Origin: Armatimonadaceae bacterium
GTDB taxonomy: Bacteria > Armatimonadota > Armatimonadia > Armatimonadales > Armatimonadaceae
DNA: 19,392 nucleotides
Direction: 5' to 3'
NCBI GenBank assembly: GCA_030446525.1
Contig: JAUJNC010000112.1
Coordinates: forward strand, 1 to 19,392
In this document: positions 1-7,547 of the stretch, piece after piece
How the letters are laid out: the number at the start of each line of letters is the position of its first letter
How positions within the stretch are numbered: position 1 is the stretch's first letter
Notes under the pieces: generated by a model
Databases searched by the model: none
What the model was told of the DNA's origin: nothing
The model's input: only the letters and a program-made list of their open reading frames with translations
Position numbers and translations under genes: made by a program

Positions 1-1482
1 ATTTCGGTGATCCTGACTGAGCCGACGTCGCGGCTGGGCGGCCAGCTCACCGCGCAGGGCGTTTCGGTCCCCGACGAGAACCGGTTCATCGAGCGCGACC
101 CCGGCGCCGGCACGCGCCACTACCGGGAGCTGCGCGAACAGGTGCGCGCCTGGTACGGCGCCGTGCCGGGCATCGTGCCGGGCCGCCCGACGAATGTCGG
201 CCAGTGCTGGGTGAGCCGCGTGTCCGGGGAGCCCCTCGTCTGGGAACAAGCGATCCGCTCACGCCTCGCCCCGCTGCAGGGCCCGTTCGGCGTCAAGCAG
301 ATCCTGCTGCGCCACCAGCTCCTCGACGTGCGCCGTTACCCCGGCAATAACCGGTTCAGCTACGCCGACTTCCTGGACCTCGACACGGGCCGGATCACGC
401 GCATCGGCGCGCAGTTCCTCCTGGACGCGACGGAGACGGGCGACGCGCTCGTGCTGGCCGGATCGCCCTGGACCGTCGGCCAGGAGGCCCAAAGCGAATA
501 CGGCGAGCCGCACGCGCCCGCCGAGCCGCACCCGGAGTGGATACAAAGCTTCACCTACTGCTTCGCCGTGCGCTGGGTGCCGCAGGGGCCGCACACGATC
601 GCGGAGAAGCCGGAGGAGTACGAATATTTCGAGTCACTGGGCGAGTACACGCTGGCCTACGACTACGTGGACCGGGGCCGCGTCTATTACAAAGTCTTCG
701 AAAAGGCGCCGGGCGCGGGCGGCCCGTTCTGGACCTACCGCCGCCTGATCGCCGCGTCCAGCTTCCGGGGCAACCCGGCATACCCGACCGACCTGTCCCT
801 GATCAACTGGCGGGGCAACGATTTCCACGAGGAGAGCCCGATCGGCAAGCCGCTGGAGGAGCAGATACGCATCCTGCGGCGCGCCAAGGCGTACTCGCAG
901 GGCTTCCTCCACTGGCTGCAGACCGAGTGCCCGCGCGACGAGGGCGGCTTCGGCTACCCCGAGATGCAGCTCGCCGTCGATGCGCTGGGCAGCGAGGACG
1001 GTTTCTCCATCCACCCGTATGTTCGCGAGTCGCGCCGGCTGCTGGCGGAGTTCACCCTGACGGAGAACCACATGACCCCGGAAGCGGGCGCCGCGGACCA
1101 GAAGACCGGCGAGGTGTTCTTCGACTCCGTCGGCATCGCGCTGTACGCCATCGACATCCATCCTTCCAAGCCCGAGTCACCGCTTCTGATCCCCGCGCTG
1201 CCGTACCACCTGCCGCTCGGCGCGTTCATCCCCCGCTCGGGCCCGCCCAACGTGCTGCCGGCCGCCAAGAACTTCGGCGCGACCCGCCTCGCCCTGGCCT
1301 CCGCCCGGATGCACCCGACCGAGTGGCTCGCGGGCGAGATCGCGGGCCACCTCGCCGCGTTCTGCCGCCGCCAGAACGCGGACCCGAGCCAGGTGCGCAA
1401 CACCTCCGAACTCCTCGCCGCCTTCCAGGCCCAATTGAAAGCGGGCGGCATCACCACGCAATGGGCGGACGTGCTGCCCTGA
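1..1482 (+). CDS. FAD-dependent oxidoreductase (FAD_oxidored family), 5'-truncated by the window edge
   Basis: The frame is open from base 1, so the N-terminus, including the GxGxxG dinucleotide-binding loop, lies outside the window. The first residues read ISVILTEPTSRLGGQLTAQG, the end of the second beta strand of the Rossmann fold (acidic residue that binds the FAD ribose) followed by the LGGQ turn typical of this family. About 490 residues are present, ending at TGA 1480-1482. The middle is rich in aromatic residues, and the C-terminal part (VLPAAKNFGATRLALASARMHPTEW) matches the conserved FAD-binding end of these proteins, where members keep an alanine-rich helix after a landing 'R-hP' segment. 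Members are common in Armatimonadota, Planctomycetes and Verrucomicrobia, often in carbohydrate contexts, but their substrates are mostly unknown. The next gene starts 91 nt downstream behind its own promoter, so this gene closes its transcription unit. The GTG at 7 is internal, not a start. Confidence 0.85.
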   Translation: MSVILTEPTSRLGGQLTAQGVSVPDENRFIERDPGAGTRHYRELREQVRAWYGAVPGIVPGRPTNVGQCWVSRVSGEPLVWEQAIRSRLAPLQGPFGVKQILLRHQLLDVRRYPGNNRFSYADFLDLDTGRITRIGAQFLLDATETGDALVLAGSPWTVGQEAQSEYGEPHAPAEPHPEWIQSFTYCFAVRWVPQGPHTIAEKPEEYEYFESLGEYTLAYDYVDRGRVYYKVFEKAPGAGGPFWTYRRLIAASSFRGNPAYPTDLSLINWRGNDFHEESPIGKPLEEQIRILRRAKAYSQGFLHWLQTECPRDEGGFGYPEMQLAVDALGSEDGFSIHPYVRESRRLLAEFTLTENHMTPEAGAADQKTGEVFFDSVGIALYAIDIHPSKPESPLLIPALPYHLPLGAFIPRSGPPNVLPAAKNFGATRLALASARMHPTEWLAGEIAGHLAAFCRRQNADPSQVRNTSELLAAFQAQLKAGGITTQWADVLP

Positions 1483-1496
1483 CGTGCCCGGGCCGC

Positions 1497-1525
1497 TTGA
1501 CAAACGGGCCGGCGCGCGCTATAAT
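1497..1525 (+). promoter_or_regulatory. Consensus sigma-70 promoter of the TetR-Rieske-sigma operon
   Basis: TTGACA at 1497-1502 and TATAAT at 1520-1525 are both perfect matches to the housekeeping -35 and -10 hexamers, with the optimal 17-nt spacer. It begins 14 nt after the stop of the upstream oxidoreductase and 77 nt before the ATG at 1574. Such a strong promoter in very GC-rich DNA, next to a palindrome and in front of a TetR gene, suggests a promoter held down by its own repressor. The promoter is read directly; the autoregulation is inferred. Confidence 0.85.
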
Positions 1526-1550
1526 ATGACTGAAATATTTTTCTAGTCAT
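1526..1550 (+). promoter_or_regulatory. Palindromic candidate operator for the TetR regulator
   Basis: ATGACT (1526-1531) is mirrored by AGTCAT (1545-1550) around an AT-rich centre (GAAATATTTTTCT). With a one-base offset the inner GAAA and TTTC also pair. The palindrome begins at the base after the -10 box and covers the expected transcription start, a classic repressor position. The site is much more AT-rich than its surroundings. TetR proteins bind imperfect palindromes of about this size. Binding by the adjacent regulator is inference. Confidence 0.6.
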
Positions 1551-1573
1551 TGGTCAGGACCCGGGGAGCGTCG

Positions 1574-2257
1574 ATGGCGGCACAGAGTTCCAGCAATCAG
1601 GTACGTGAGGGCAAAGGGGCGGCCGAGCCCGGCCAGCAGCGGGCGACGCCGGCGGAAACGCGCCAGGCCATCCTCCAGGCGGCCCGGCAGCGCTTCCTGC
1701 ACTACGGGCACAAGAAGACCACCGTCGACGAGATCGCGGCGGACGCGGGCGTCGGCAAGGGCACGGTGTACCTGTACTTCGACGGCAAGGACGAGATCAT
1801 ACTCACGATCATCCTGGAGGTGAAGCGCGCGATAACCGAGCGGATGCGCGCCGTCGCCGCCGCGCCCGGCCCGCCGGAGGACAAGCTGCGCCGCATGATC
1901 CAGGCCTGGATCATGACCGTCTACGACGCCTACACGGCGACGGCCCACGGCAGCGAGTTCGTCGACGACGTGCGCCTCCAGCTGCGGAAACGCCCGCAAT
2001 GGCTGGAGCAGTTCGTGGCGGAATCCGACGCGCAGCGGGGGGCGCTCGCCGACGTGCTCCGCGAGGGGAGCAAGGGGAGGGTTTTTCAGGTGGACGACGT
2101 CCAGAAGACGGCGCACCTGCTGATGGCCGCTTTCGTGGCGTTCTTTCCCCCGTACGTTTGCGGCCCGTACCCGACCCCGCGGACGCGGGAAGAGATGGAG
2201 GCGGGGGCGACGGAGATGGTGGATTTTGTGCTCCGCGGCCTGCGGCGATGCCGCTGA
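1574..2257 (+). CDS. TetR/AcrR family transcriptional regulator
   Basis: A 227-residue protein, normal for TetR regulators. After a polar leader of about 27 residues, the DNA-binding domain runs from TRQAILQAARQRF (about 29-41) to GVGKGTVYLYFDGKDEI (about 59-75). The helix-turn-helix TTVDEIAADAGVGKGTVYLYF is textbook TetR, including the YxYF signature that ends the recognition helix. Residues 90-227 form the all-helical ligand-binding and dimerisation region, which is divergent and gives no clue to the ligand. I chose ATG 1574 because GGGGAG (1563-1568) is a ribosome binding site at correct spacing; an in-frame TTG at 1550 would start inside the operator. The Rieske gene follows after 12 nt. 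Probably represses its own operon through the palindrome at 1526-1550. Confidence 0.93.
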   Translation: MAAQSSSNQVREGKGAAEPGQQRATPAETRQAILQAARQRFLHYGHKKTTVDEIAADAGVGKGTVYLYFDGKDEIILTIILEVKRAITERMRAVAAAPGPPEDKLRRMIQAWIMTVYDAYTATAHGSEFVDDVRLQLRKRPQWLEQFVAESDAQRGALADVLREGSKGRVFQVDDVQKTAHLLMAAFVAFFPPYVCGPYPTPRTREEMEAGATEMVDFVLRGLRRCR

Positions 2258-2269
2258 ACCGCCGGGGCG

Positions 2270-2668
2270 ATGGGCGACAAGGCCGCTAAAAAGGGCGCGG
2301 CCAGGCCGGCCGTAGAGCGGGTCCAGGCGGACGGGGTGTGGTGCCTCGTCGTCCGCGACGAGGACGGGGTGCGCGCGTTCCTGGACCACTGCTCGCACAA
2401 GCACATCCCGCTCGGCCCGGGCGCGGCGCTCAAGAAGGGCCGCCTCCGTTGCCCGCACCACGACGTCTGCTTCGACCGGCACAGCGGGGCGGTGGCTGAC
2501 GCGGGCGGCAAGAAGGTCCCGGAGGGGCTGGTGCCGGTGCCGGTGACGGCGGGGGGCGACGGCCGGCCCGTGCTCACGATACGGCCGGAACACCGGGCTT
2601 ATATCGAGGCGCGGCAGCGCCCTAAGAAGAGCAGAAAGAAGCACAAGAAGACGGAAGACGAGAATTGA
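2270..2668 (+). CDS. Rieske-type [2Fe-2S] ferredoxin with lysine-rich tail
   Basis: A 132-aa cytoplasmic protein with no signal peptide. The Rieske cluster motif is complete: C41-S-H43, 17 residues, then C61-P-H-H64 (CxH...CxxH), the four ligands of a Cys2-His2 iron-sulfur cluster. Spacing and lack of a membrane anchor point to a soluble ferredoxin like those serving dioxygenases or nitrite-reductase small subunits rather than a bc1-complex Rieske. Residues 117-132 are a charged tail (KKSRKKHKKTEDEN) not typical of the family. The ATG at 2270 is 12 nt after the TetR stop. The TGA (2666-2668) comes just before the ribosome binding site of the sigma-factor gene, so the three genes are likely co-transcribed. 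No oxygenase or reductase partner is nearby; it may be a redox partner or sensor for this regulatory operon, which is speculation. Confidence 0.88.
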   Translation: MGDKAAKKGAARPAVERVQADGVWCLVVRDEDGVRAFLDHCSHKHIPLGPGAALKKGRLRCPHHDVCFDRHSGAVADAGGKKVPEGLVPVPVTAGGDGRPVLTIRPEHRAYIEARQRPKKSRKKHKKTEDEN

Positions 2669-2676
2669 GGACACCC

Positions 2677-3304
2677 ATGGATACGCGCACGCAGAACAAA
2701 AAGGTGGCAGGGGACGCGGCGGAATCAGGCGGGTTCGAGACCCTGATCCTGCCGCACATCGACTCGCTGTACGGCCCGGCTTATCGGCTCACCCACAGCG
2801 CTTCGGACGCGGAGGATCTGGTACAGGACACGATGCTGCGGGCCTACACCCGCTTCGGTTCGTTCCGCGCGGACGGCTCGCCCAAGGCCTGGCTGCACAC
2901 GATCATGCGCAACCTCTTCATTAACGGCTACCGCAAAAAGAGCCGGGAGCCCAAGGCGGTCCCGTTCGATTCCCTCGAGGACCCGGGCATTTACGGGGGC
3001 GCCGCCGAGGGCGACGTCCTGAAGCCCACCACTTCCTCGCCGGAGCGCGTGGTGCTGTCCCGGATGGAGGGGGCCGCGCTGCTGCGCGCCGTAGCCGCGC
3101 TGCCGGACGAGTACCGCGAGGTCGTGATCCTGGCGGACGTGGACGGGCTGAGCTACCAGGAGATCGCCGACCGGCTGAAGGTCCCGGCGGGGACGGTCCG
3201 CTCGCGCCTGAACTGGGGCCTGGCGGCTCCAGCGCGCTCTGTTCTCGTGGCGCGGCGGCGACGCTGGCGCCGGCGTCCGGCCCATGAACCCCCTGCCGGC
3301 TTGA
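2677..3304 (+). CDS. ECF-type RNA polymerase sigma factor (C-terminus shifted by an indel)
   Basis: ATG 2677 is preceded by GAGGA (2667-2671). Residues about 21-90 are sigma region 2: the segment ASDAEDLVQDTMLRAY binds core polymerase and AWLHTIMRNLFIN recognises the -10 element. Residues about 130-180 are region 4: LPDEYREVVILADVDGLSYQ followed by EIADRLKVPAGTVRSRL, the -35 helix-turn-helix. It resembles SigR/SigH-like ECF factors. After RSRLN (about 3210) the frame turns to nonsense; the neighbouring frame continues as LQRALFSWRGGDAGAGVRP and stops at 3302-3304, the expected family ending. So an indel lies near 3215-3230; without correction the frame runs to 3351 and overlaps the converging gene. 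No anti-sigma gene follows, which is unusual. Possible control is through the redox-capable Rieske protein or TetR in the same operon (inference). Confidence 0.88.
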
Positions 3305-3334
3305 TATGGCGGGGGAGTTCCCGAAGCGTGAAAC

Positions 3335-4324
3335 TTATTCAGCGGCGTTGAGGTGTTCGACGGCGGCGGGCTGGCCCGTCGCGACGCCCGGTACGCGGCG
3401 GCGGCGACCACCTCGACGGCGCGCAGGCCGTCCACGCCGGTGACCGGGACGGGCTCGCCTGTCGCGACCGCGTGCACGAACGCGGACACCATGGCTTTGT
3501 CGGTGCTCGAGCCCCAGCCCTGGTAGGTGACGCTCCCCTTCCTGTCGTCGTAGAGCGTCATCTCCTGGCCGAACATGTCCATCTCGATCACGCCCCGGGT
3601 GCCGGTGACGCCCAGGGTGACGTCGCCCCCAGGTGGGGAAGGTTTTGGGCCGCGACCAGGACGAGTCCAGCGTGGCGAACACGCCGCTCTCGAAGGTGAT
3701 GGTCAGAAAGCCGGTGTCCTCGACGGCGCCGCGCAGGATGCGGTTGTCGGCCTCGCCAGTACACCTCGGCGGGCTCGGAGCCCAGCAGCACGCGCAGCAG
3801 GTCGGCGACGTGGACCGTGTGGTCCATCACGGCGCCGCCGCCCGAAAGCGCCTTGTCGGTGAACCAGCCGCCCGGGCAGCGCCCCCGGTTCGTGCCGCGC
3901 ACCGCCAGCACCTCGCCCAGGCTCGCCGCTTTGTACGGACCGGAGCAGGGACCCGAAGGCGGGCGAGAAGCGGGTCGGGAAGGCGGTCATCGTGCACCCC
4001 GGCCTGCCGGCAGACGTCCACCATCGCGCGGGCGTCCTCGGCGTGGTCGCCAGCGGCTTCTCGCACAGCACGTGCTTGCCGCGGCGGCCGCCTGCTCCAC
4101 GAGCGGCCGGTGCCGGGCGTTTTCCGCGCACACCACCACGGCGTCGCATTTTTCCAGCAGCGCGTCCGGGTCGGAAAGGGCGCCCCGTAGTCGGCCGCCT
4201 TGCGCTCCGGCGCTCCCCGTCGTCATCCACAGCCCCGCCAGCGCGGCGTCCGGCAGCACTTCCCAGGTGGGCTGCGTACCCGTTCGCGTGCATGCGCCGC
4301 CGACAGAATACCTACCTTGACCAT
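3335..4324 (-). CDS. Gfo/Idh/MocA family oxidoreductase, downstream copy (several frameshifts)
   Basis: Start ATG 4322-4324 (MVKVGILSAAH) with GGTGGAG just upstream; stop TAA at 3335-3337. Corrected length is about 330 aa, normal for the family. Pieces in order: a Rossmann start; CDAVVVCAENARHRPLVEQA; then GKHVLCEKPLATT, whose EKP lysine is the conserved catalytic or NAD-contacting residue; then AMVDVCRQAGV; GTNRGRCPGGWFTDKALSGG and GAVMDHTVHVADLLRVLLGS, with the conserved aspartate and histidine of the sugar-binding domain; a beta-sheet C-terminal domain (VIEMDMFGQEMTLYDDRKG); and the end ATGQPAAVEHLNAAE. These lie in different frames, with breaks near 3385, 3600-3640, 3760, 3930, 4090 and 4190-4290. 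The enzymes oxidise or reduce a sugar, sugar acid or cyclitol with NAD(P)(H). The gene lies 12 nt after its paralogue and is surely co-transcribed with it. The substrate is unknown. Confidence 0.85.
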
Positions 4325-4336
4325 CTCCACCTCTTC

Positions 4337-5363
4337 TTACGCCTCCACCGAGACAGCCTTGCCCGTCTGGATGGACTCCGCGCGGCGATCGCGATGGCGA
4401 CGGCGCGCGCGCCTCTTCCGGCTTCACCAGGGGTTTCGCCCGTCCGGATGCACCGGGCGAAGTGCGCGATCTCGCGGTAGTACGGGTCGTCCTCCGGCAG
4501 CAGCGGGCTTTGGGGACGACCCCCGGCGGCGGCGCCCTCCGTTTTGCGCAGCGCTCTGGTCAGCACGGCGGCCTCGGCGCGAATCGTGCTGGAGCAGTCC
4601 CGTGTCGCCCGCCACCTCGAACGCGGTGACGAACTCGCCCGGGTCGGCCCAGGTGCCCTCGGCATGGCTGATCACGCCGCTCGCGTGGCGCAGGTCACCA
4701 GGGCGTAGTCCAGGTGCTCCAGGCCGCCCCCGGCGAGCCGCTCCACCAGTCCTTTGGCGTAGACGCGCGTGACCGGGCCGAAGCACCAGCGCAGCCAGTC
4801 CAGGTCGTGGACCATCAGGTCGAAGAGCACGCCGCCGCTCTGGCCGGGGTCGGCGTACCAGTCGGTGTCGGTGTGCGGGAAGTCGCCGCCGCGCCGGATG
4901 CGCACCGCCGCGGGCGTTCCACCGCCCCGGCGTCGATGAGCCGCTTGCCGCGCGCGTACTCGGGGAAAGCGCACGCACTGGCCGATGGTGAAGGCGACGC
5001 CCGCGCGCTTTGTCGCCTCGATCATGGCGTCGCAGTCCGCGAGCGCCAGGGCCATCGGCTTCTCGCACAGCACGTGCTTGCCGGCCGCCGCGCGGCCTCG
5101 GTCAGCGGCCGGTGCACGGCGTGGCACGCGAACGCTGACGACGTCCACCTCGGCGCCCGCCAGCGCGCTGTCGATGCCCGGGAACACAGCCGGGGGCGTA
5201 CCGTTCGCCGTCTCCGCGAGCCGCTGCGCAAGGCTGTCCGCTTTGTGCGGCTGCTCGTCCGCGACGGCTGCGACCTGTGCGCCCGGCAGCCGCGCCCAGC
5301 ACCGGGCGTGCGTACCCCCATGTTGCCCGCGCCGAGGACGCCTACCCTGAGCGTCGCTTGCAT
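4337..5363 (-). CDS. Gfo/Idh/MocA family oxidoreductase, upstream copy (several frameshifts)
   Basis: Start ATG 5361-5363 (MQATLRVGVLGAGNMG, with the GxGxxG NAD(P)-binding loop); stop TAA 4337-4339. About 340 aa after correction. Recognisable in order: GKHVLCEKPMALALADCDAM with the EKP motif; FTIGQCVRFPEYARGKRLID; TPAAVRIRRGGDFPHTDTDW; then SGGVLFDLMVHDLDWLRWCF, the family's GG...D..xH..D active-site segment; and the end YYREIAHFARCIRTGETP followed by AAVAIAIAARES, a typical substrate-domain helix. Two breaks can be placed precisely. Near 4964-4966 an AAA run must be AA to read RFPEYARG. Near 4918-4921 a C is missing to read GTPAAV. The gene is the first of a two-gene minus-strand operon. The leader (5364-5546) is shared with the divergent kinase, and I found no convincing promoter in it. 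Confidence 0.87.
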
Positions 5364-5546
5364 ATCCTGGCTTTACCCTCCGCGCGTTTTCAACGCCTCA
5401 TTCGACGGACGTGCGGGGCAATCCTGCAGGGGTGCGCTCGGTCTCAACCGGCGACCGGGCAGGCAGGAATGCTTCCGCCCGCTGTCGAACGCTGAGGCGG
5501 CTGTAGCCGGTGCATCGCCGTTTTTTACGCACCAGGAGGCTCATTC

Positions 5547-6540
5547 GTGATCGTTTCCACCGCACCCCGGACGCTGCGGCGTTCTCGGCAACCCGACCGA
5601 CATGTACGGCGGGTCGGTGATCTCCTGCTCCACGGCGGAGCGCGCCCGCTGCGAGATCCACGAGGCGAGCGACCTTGTGGTCCGAGAGCGACGACGGCGG
5701 GTCGCAGGTGATCCGGACCCGCCGCCGATCTGGAGCCGCGCGGCGACCGGCTCGACCTGGGCCAAGGCCGTGCTCAAGGGGCTGGACGTGCGCCCCGGCA
5801 CGTACGCGTTCCACCTGAAGACGTCGACCGAGATACCGATGCAGGCGGGGCTGGCGGGTTCGACGGCCCTCGTGGCAGCCGTGTTCAGGGCGGTGGCGCA
5901 TCGCCGGGGCCTGTTGCACTCGCACTGGACGGCCGAGGCGATCCGCAACATCGAGTACGAGATCATGGGCGTGATCTGCGGCTTCCAGGACCAGTACATG
6001 GCGGTCTTCGGGGGCCTCAATTACATGGACTTCCGCGACAAGCGCTCCGACCTCAAGCCCACCGAGATGCCGTACGCCACCGTGGAGCCCCTCGCCGACG
6101 ACGCCCCCCCGGCCCCGATCCTGCTGGCGCACACGGGCGTCAAGCACCACTCGGGCACCGTCCACAAGAGCGTGCGCGAGCGCTGGCTCGAGGGCGACCC
6201 CGAAGTGCGCGCGGGCTACGAACGGATACAACACCTGGCCCGCTGGGGCAAGGAGGCCCTCCTCACCGGCGACTGGGAGTGCCTGGCCGACGCGATGAAC
6301 GAGAACCAGAAGATCCAGCACGACTTCGGCGCGTCGGGCGAGGTCAACGACCGGCTGATCGCCGTCGCGCGCGAGAACGGCGCCCTGGCCGGCAAGCTCG
6401 CCGGCGCGGGGCATGGCGGGACGATCCTCGCCCTGACCCTGGAGCCGGAGCGCACGGCGCACGCCCTGATGGACGCCGGGGCGGACCGGATCCTGACCCC
6501 CCGCCCCGTCGAGGGTCTGACCGTCGAGTTCACGACGTAG
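5547..6540 (+). CDS. GHMP superfamily sugar kinase (COG2605-like)
   Basis: The start is GTG 5547, placed by a strong AGGAGG at 5534-5539. The N-terminus reads VIVSTAP, then after one lost base GVLGNPTDMYGGSVISCSTA, the substrate-binding strand of GHMP kinases. The ATP-binding loop is EIPMQAGLAGSTALVAAV (GLAGSTA coded by 5848-5868), a variant of the P-x3-GLGSSA motif. Near the C-terminus, GKLAGAGHGGTILAL is the GHMP C-domain glycine motif. Length is about 330 aa. Between about 5682 and 5762 there are three single-base insertions (CC at 5682, the C/G run near 5718-5727, GGG at 5759) that together restore the frame; correcting them gives VVESDDGGSQVIRT and DLEPRGDRLDLAKAVLKGL. The closest family look-alikes phosphorylate sugars or uronic acids such as heptose-7-phosphate, fucose or glucuronate. 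The exact substrate cannot be read. Divergent from the two dehydrogenases; perhaps one catabolic module. Confidence 0.85.
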
Positions 6541-6551
6541 CCAGCGGCACG

Positions 6552-6582
6552 GGCGCCGGGGGGGTTCCCCCTTTCCGGCGCC
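6552..6582. terminator. Strong hairpin between converging genes
   Basis: GGCGCCGG (6552-6559) pairs with CCGGCGCC (6575-6582). Inside it GGGGG (6560-6564) faces CCCCC (6567-6571), so the whole element can fold into a long GC stem with a 3-nt bulge. It lies 12 nt after the kinase stop and about 58 nt beyond the stop of the SIMPL gene on the other strand, where a bidirectional terminator would be expected. No T-run follows in either direction, so intrinsic termination is not certain. Confidence 0.45.
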
Positions 6583-6640
6583 GGGCGTTGGAGGTGAGCC
6601 GGGCGGTGAGGAGGAACGCCGCGCCCGGCGCGCTTCGAGG

Positions 6641-7516
6641 TTACGGCGTGTTCGGGGCGGCCACCTGCTGTGGCGCCATGGCGAAGCGGGCGGCGATGGT
6701 GACGGTATAGGCTTGCTCCTGCGGCGGGGAGGCCATGAAGGTCTCGCTGGCTCCCAGTGTTTGAAACAGGCTTTGGGCCGTCCCGAACTGGATTCGCATT
6801 AGATCAAGGTAGTTCCGGGGCGCGTCTTTTTCCGTGATACCGATGAGGTAGACCTGCGTCACCTTTGCCGCGGCGGCGGCGGCCTGCGCTTTGGTTAGAG
6901 CGTCCTGGACCGCTCTTTGCACCGCCTCTTGCCGGATTCTGGCCGCTGTGGGTTCATCCACATCCCAAAAAAGAACCGTCGCCCGGTTCGCGCCGACCTT
7001 CTTGGCCGCCTCCAGCACCCCGCTCAGATCGCCTACTTTGCGCACCGTGAACTGGATGGTGCTCAACGAAGAGTAGCCGCTGGCGGTTCGGGTGAGGGTG
7101 CCGGGACCCCCTCCCCTGAAACCGCCCCCGCCGCCGACACCACCGCCGCCGAATCCGCCCTCATTCCGGTTCATCTGCTCTTGCCGCGGCGTAAGCACAT
7201 GCGTGGTCCCGATGTCTTTCTCCGCGATGCCCGCGGATCGGAGGGCGTTTACCACCTTCTGCGCTGTCTCTGCGTTCTGCTGGACAATGCGCATCGAGTC
7301 CGGCCCCTCGTGTTGAACGCCCACCAGGACGCGCAAGACATCCGGCATCACCCGCACCTCACCGGTTCCCCGCACGATCAGGCCGTTAGGGACGGCCTCT
7401 TCCGCCTTGGCTTGCACAGGCGCGGGTTCGGTCCGGGCGGGTTGTTGAGCTTCCTGCGCACGGGCGGTCGCCAGACAGCCCGTTAGCATGGCGAGGACGG
7501 CGAGGTTCTTTTGCAT
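6641..7516 (-). CDS. Secreted SIMPL (DUF541) protein with glycine-rich insert
   Basis: A 291-aa protein. Residues 1-20 are a short signal peptide ending ARA|Q. L11-T-G-C14 also fits a lipobox, so it could be a lipoprotein. The SIMPL/DUF541 domain starts at about 45 with LIVRGTGEVRVMPDVLRVLV (the G-x-G-E/x-V-x-x-x-P-D signature). It continues with ETAQKVVNALRSAGIAEKDI and the C-terminal strand-helix pattern VGDLSGVLEAAKKVGANRA. Residues 119-138 are a low-complexity glycine loop between the two halves of the domain, absent from the neighbouring paralogue. SIMPL proteins occur in the periplasm or outer membrane of many bacteria (YggE, BP26 are known members) and have been linked to oxidative stress or oligomeric channel-like assemblies; the biochemical role is not settled. 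It lies 31 nt after the stop of the SIMPL paralogue and is co-transcribed. Stop region at 6641. Confidence 0.9.
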   Translation of the reverse strand: MQKNLAVLAMLTGCLATARAQEAQQPARTEPAPVQAKAEEAVPNGLIVRGTGEVRVMPDVLRVLVGVQHEGPDSMRIVQQNAETAQKVVNALRSAGIAEKDIGTTHVLTPRQEQMNRNEGGFGGGGVGGGGGFRGGGPGTLTRTASGYSSLSTIQFTVRKVGDLSGVLEAAKKVGANRATVLFWDVDEPTAARIRQEAVQRAVQDALTKAQAAAAAAKVTQVYLIGITEKDAPRNYLDLMRIQFGTAQSLFQTLGASETFMASPPQEQAYTVTIAARFAMAPQQVAAPNTP

Positions 7517-7547
7517 CAGCGTAAACGTTCCTTCCAGCGAGTCTCAC

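Noticed and set aside
1547..2674. A 375-codon minus-strand open frame opposite the TetR and Rieske genes
   Set aside because: It covers two genes with clear domains, ribosome binding sites and a promoter on the plus strand, and its own product is Arg/His-rich without a fold.
3305..3334. Terminator between the converging sigma-factor and dehydrogenase genes
   Set aside because: Only a CGGG/CCCG four-base stem without a T-run is present.
4050..5085. A 28-nt exact direct repeat in the two dehydrogenase genes (near 4055 and 5058)
   Set aside because: It encodes the conserved HVLCEKP motif in both paralogues, so shared descent and codon bias explain it; not a mobile or recombination element.
5498..5546. 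Possible attenuator before the kinase: GGTGC...GCACC hairpin and a T6 run just ahead of AGGAGG
   Set aside because: The stem is only 5 bp with a 15-nt loop and the T-run lies inside the loop; too weak to claim regulation.
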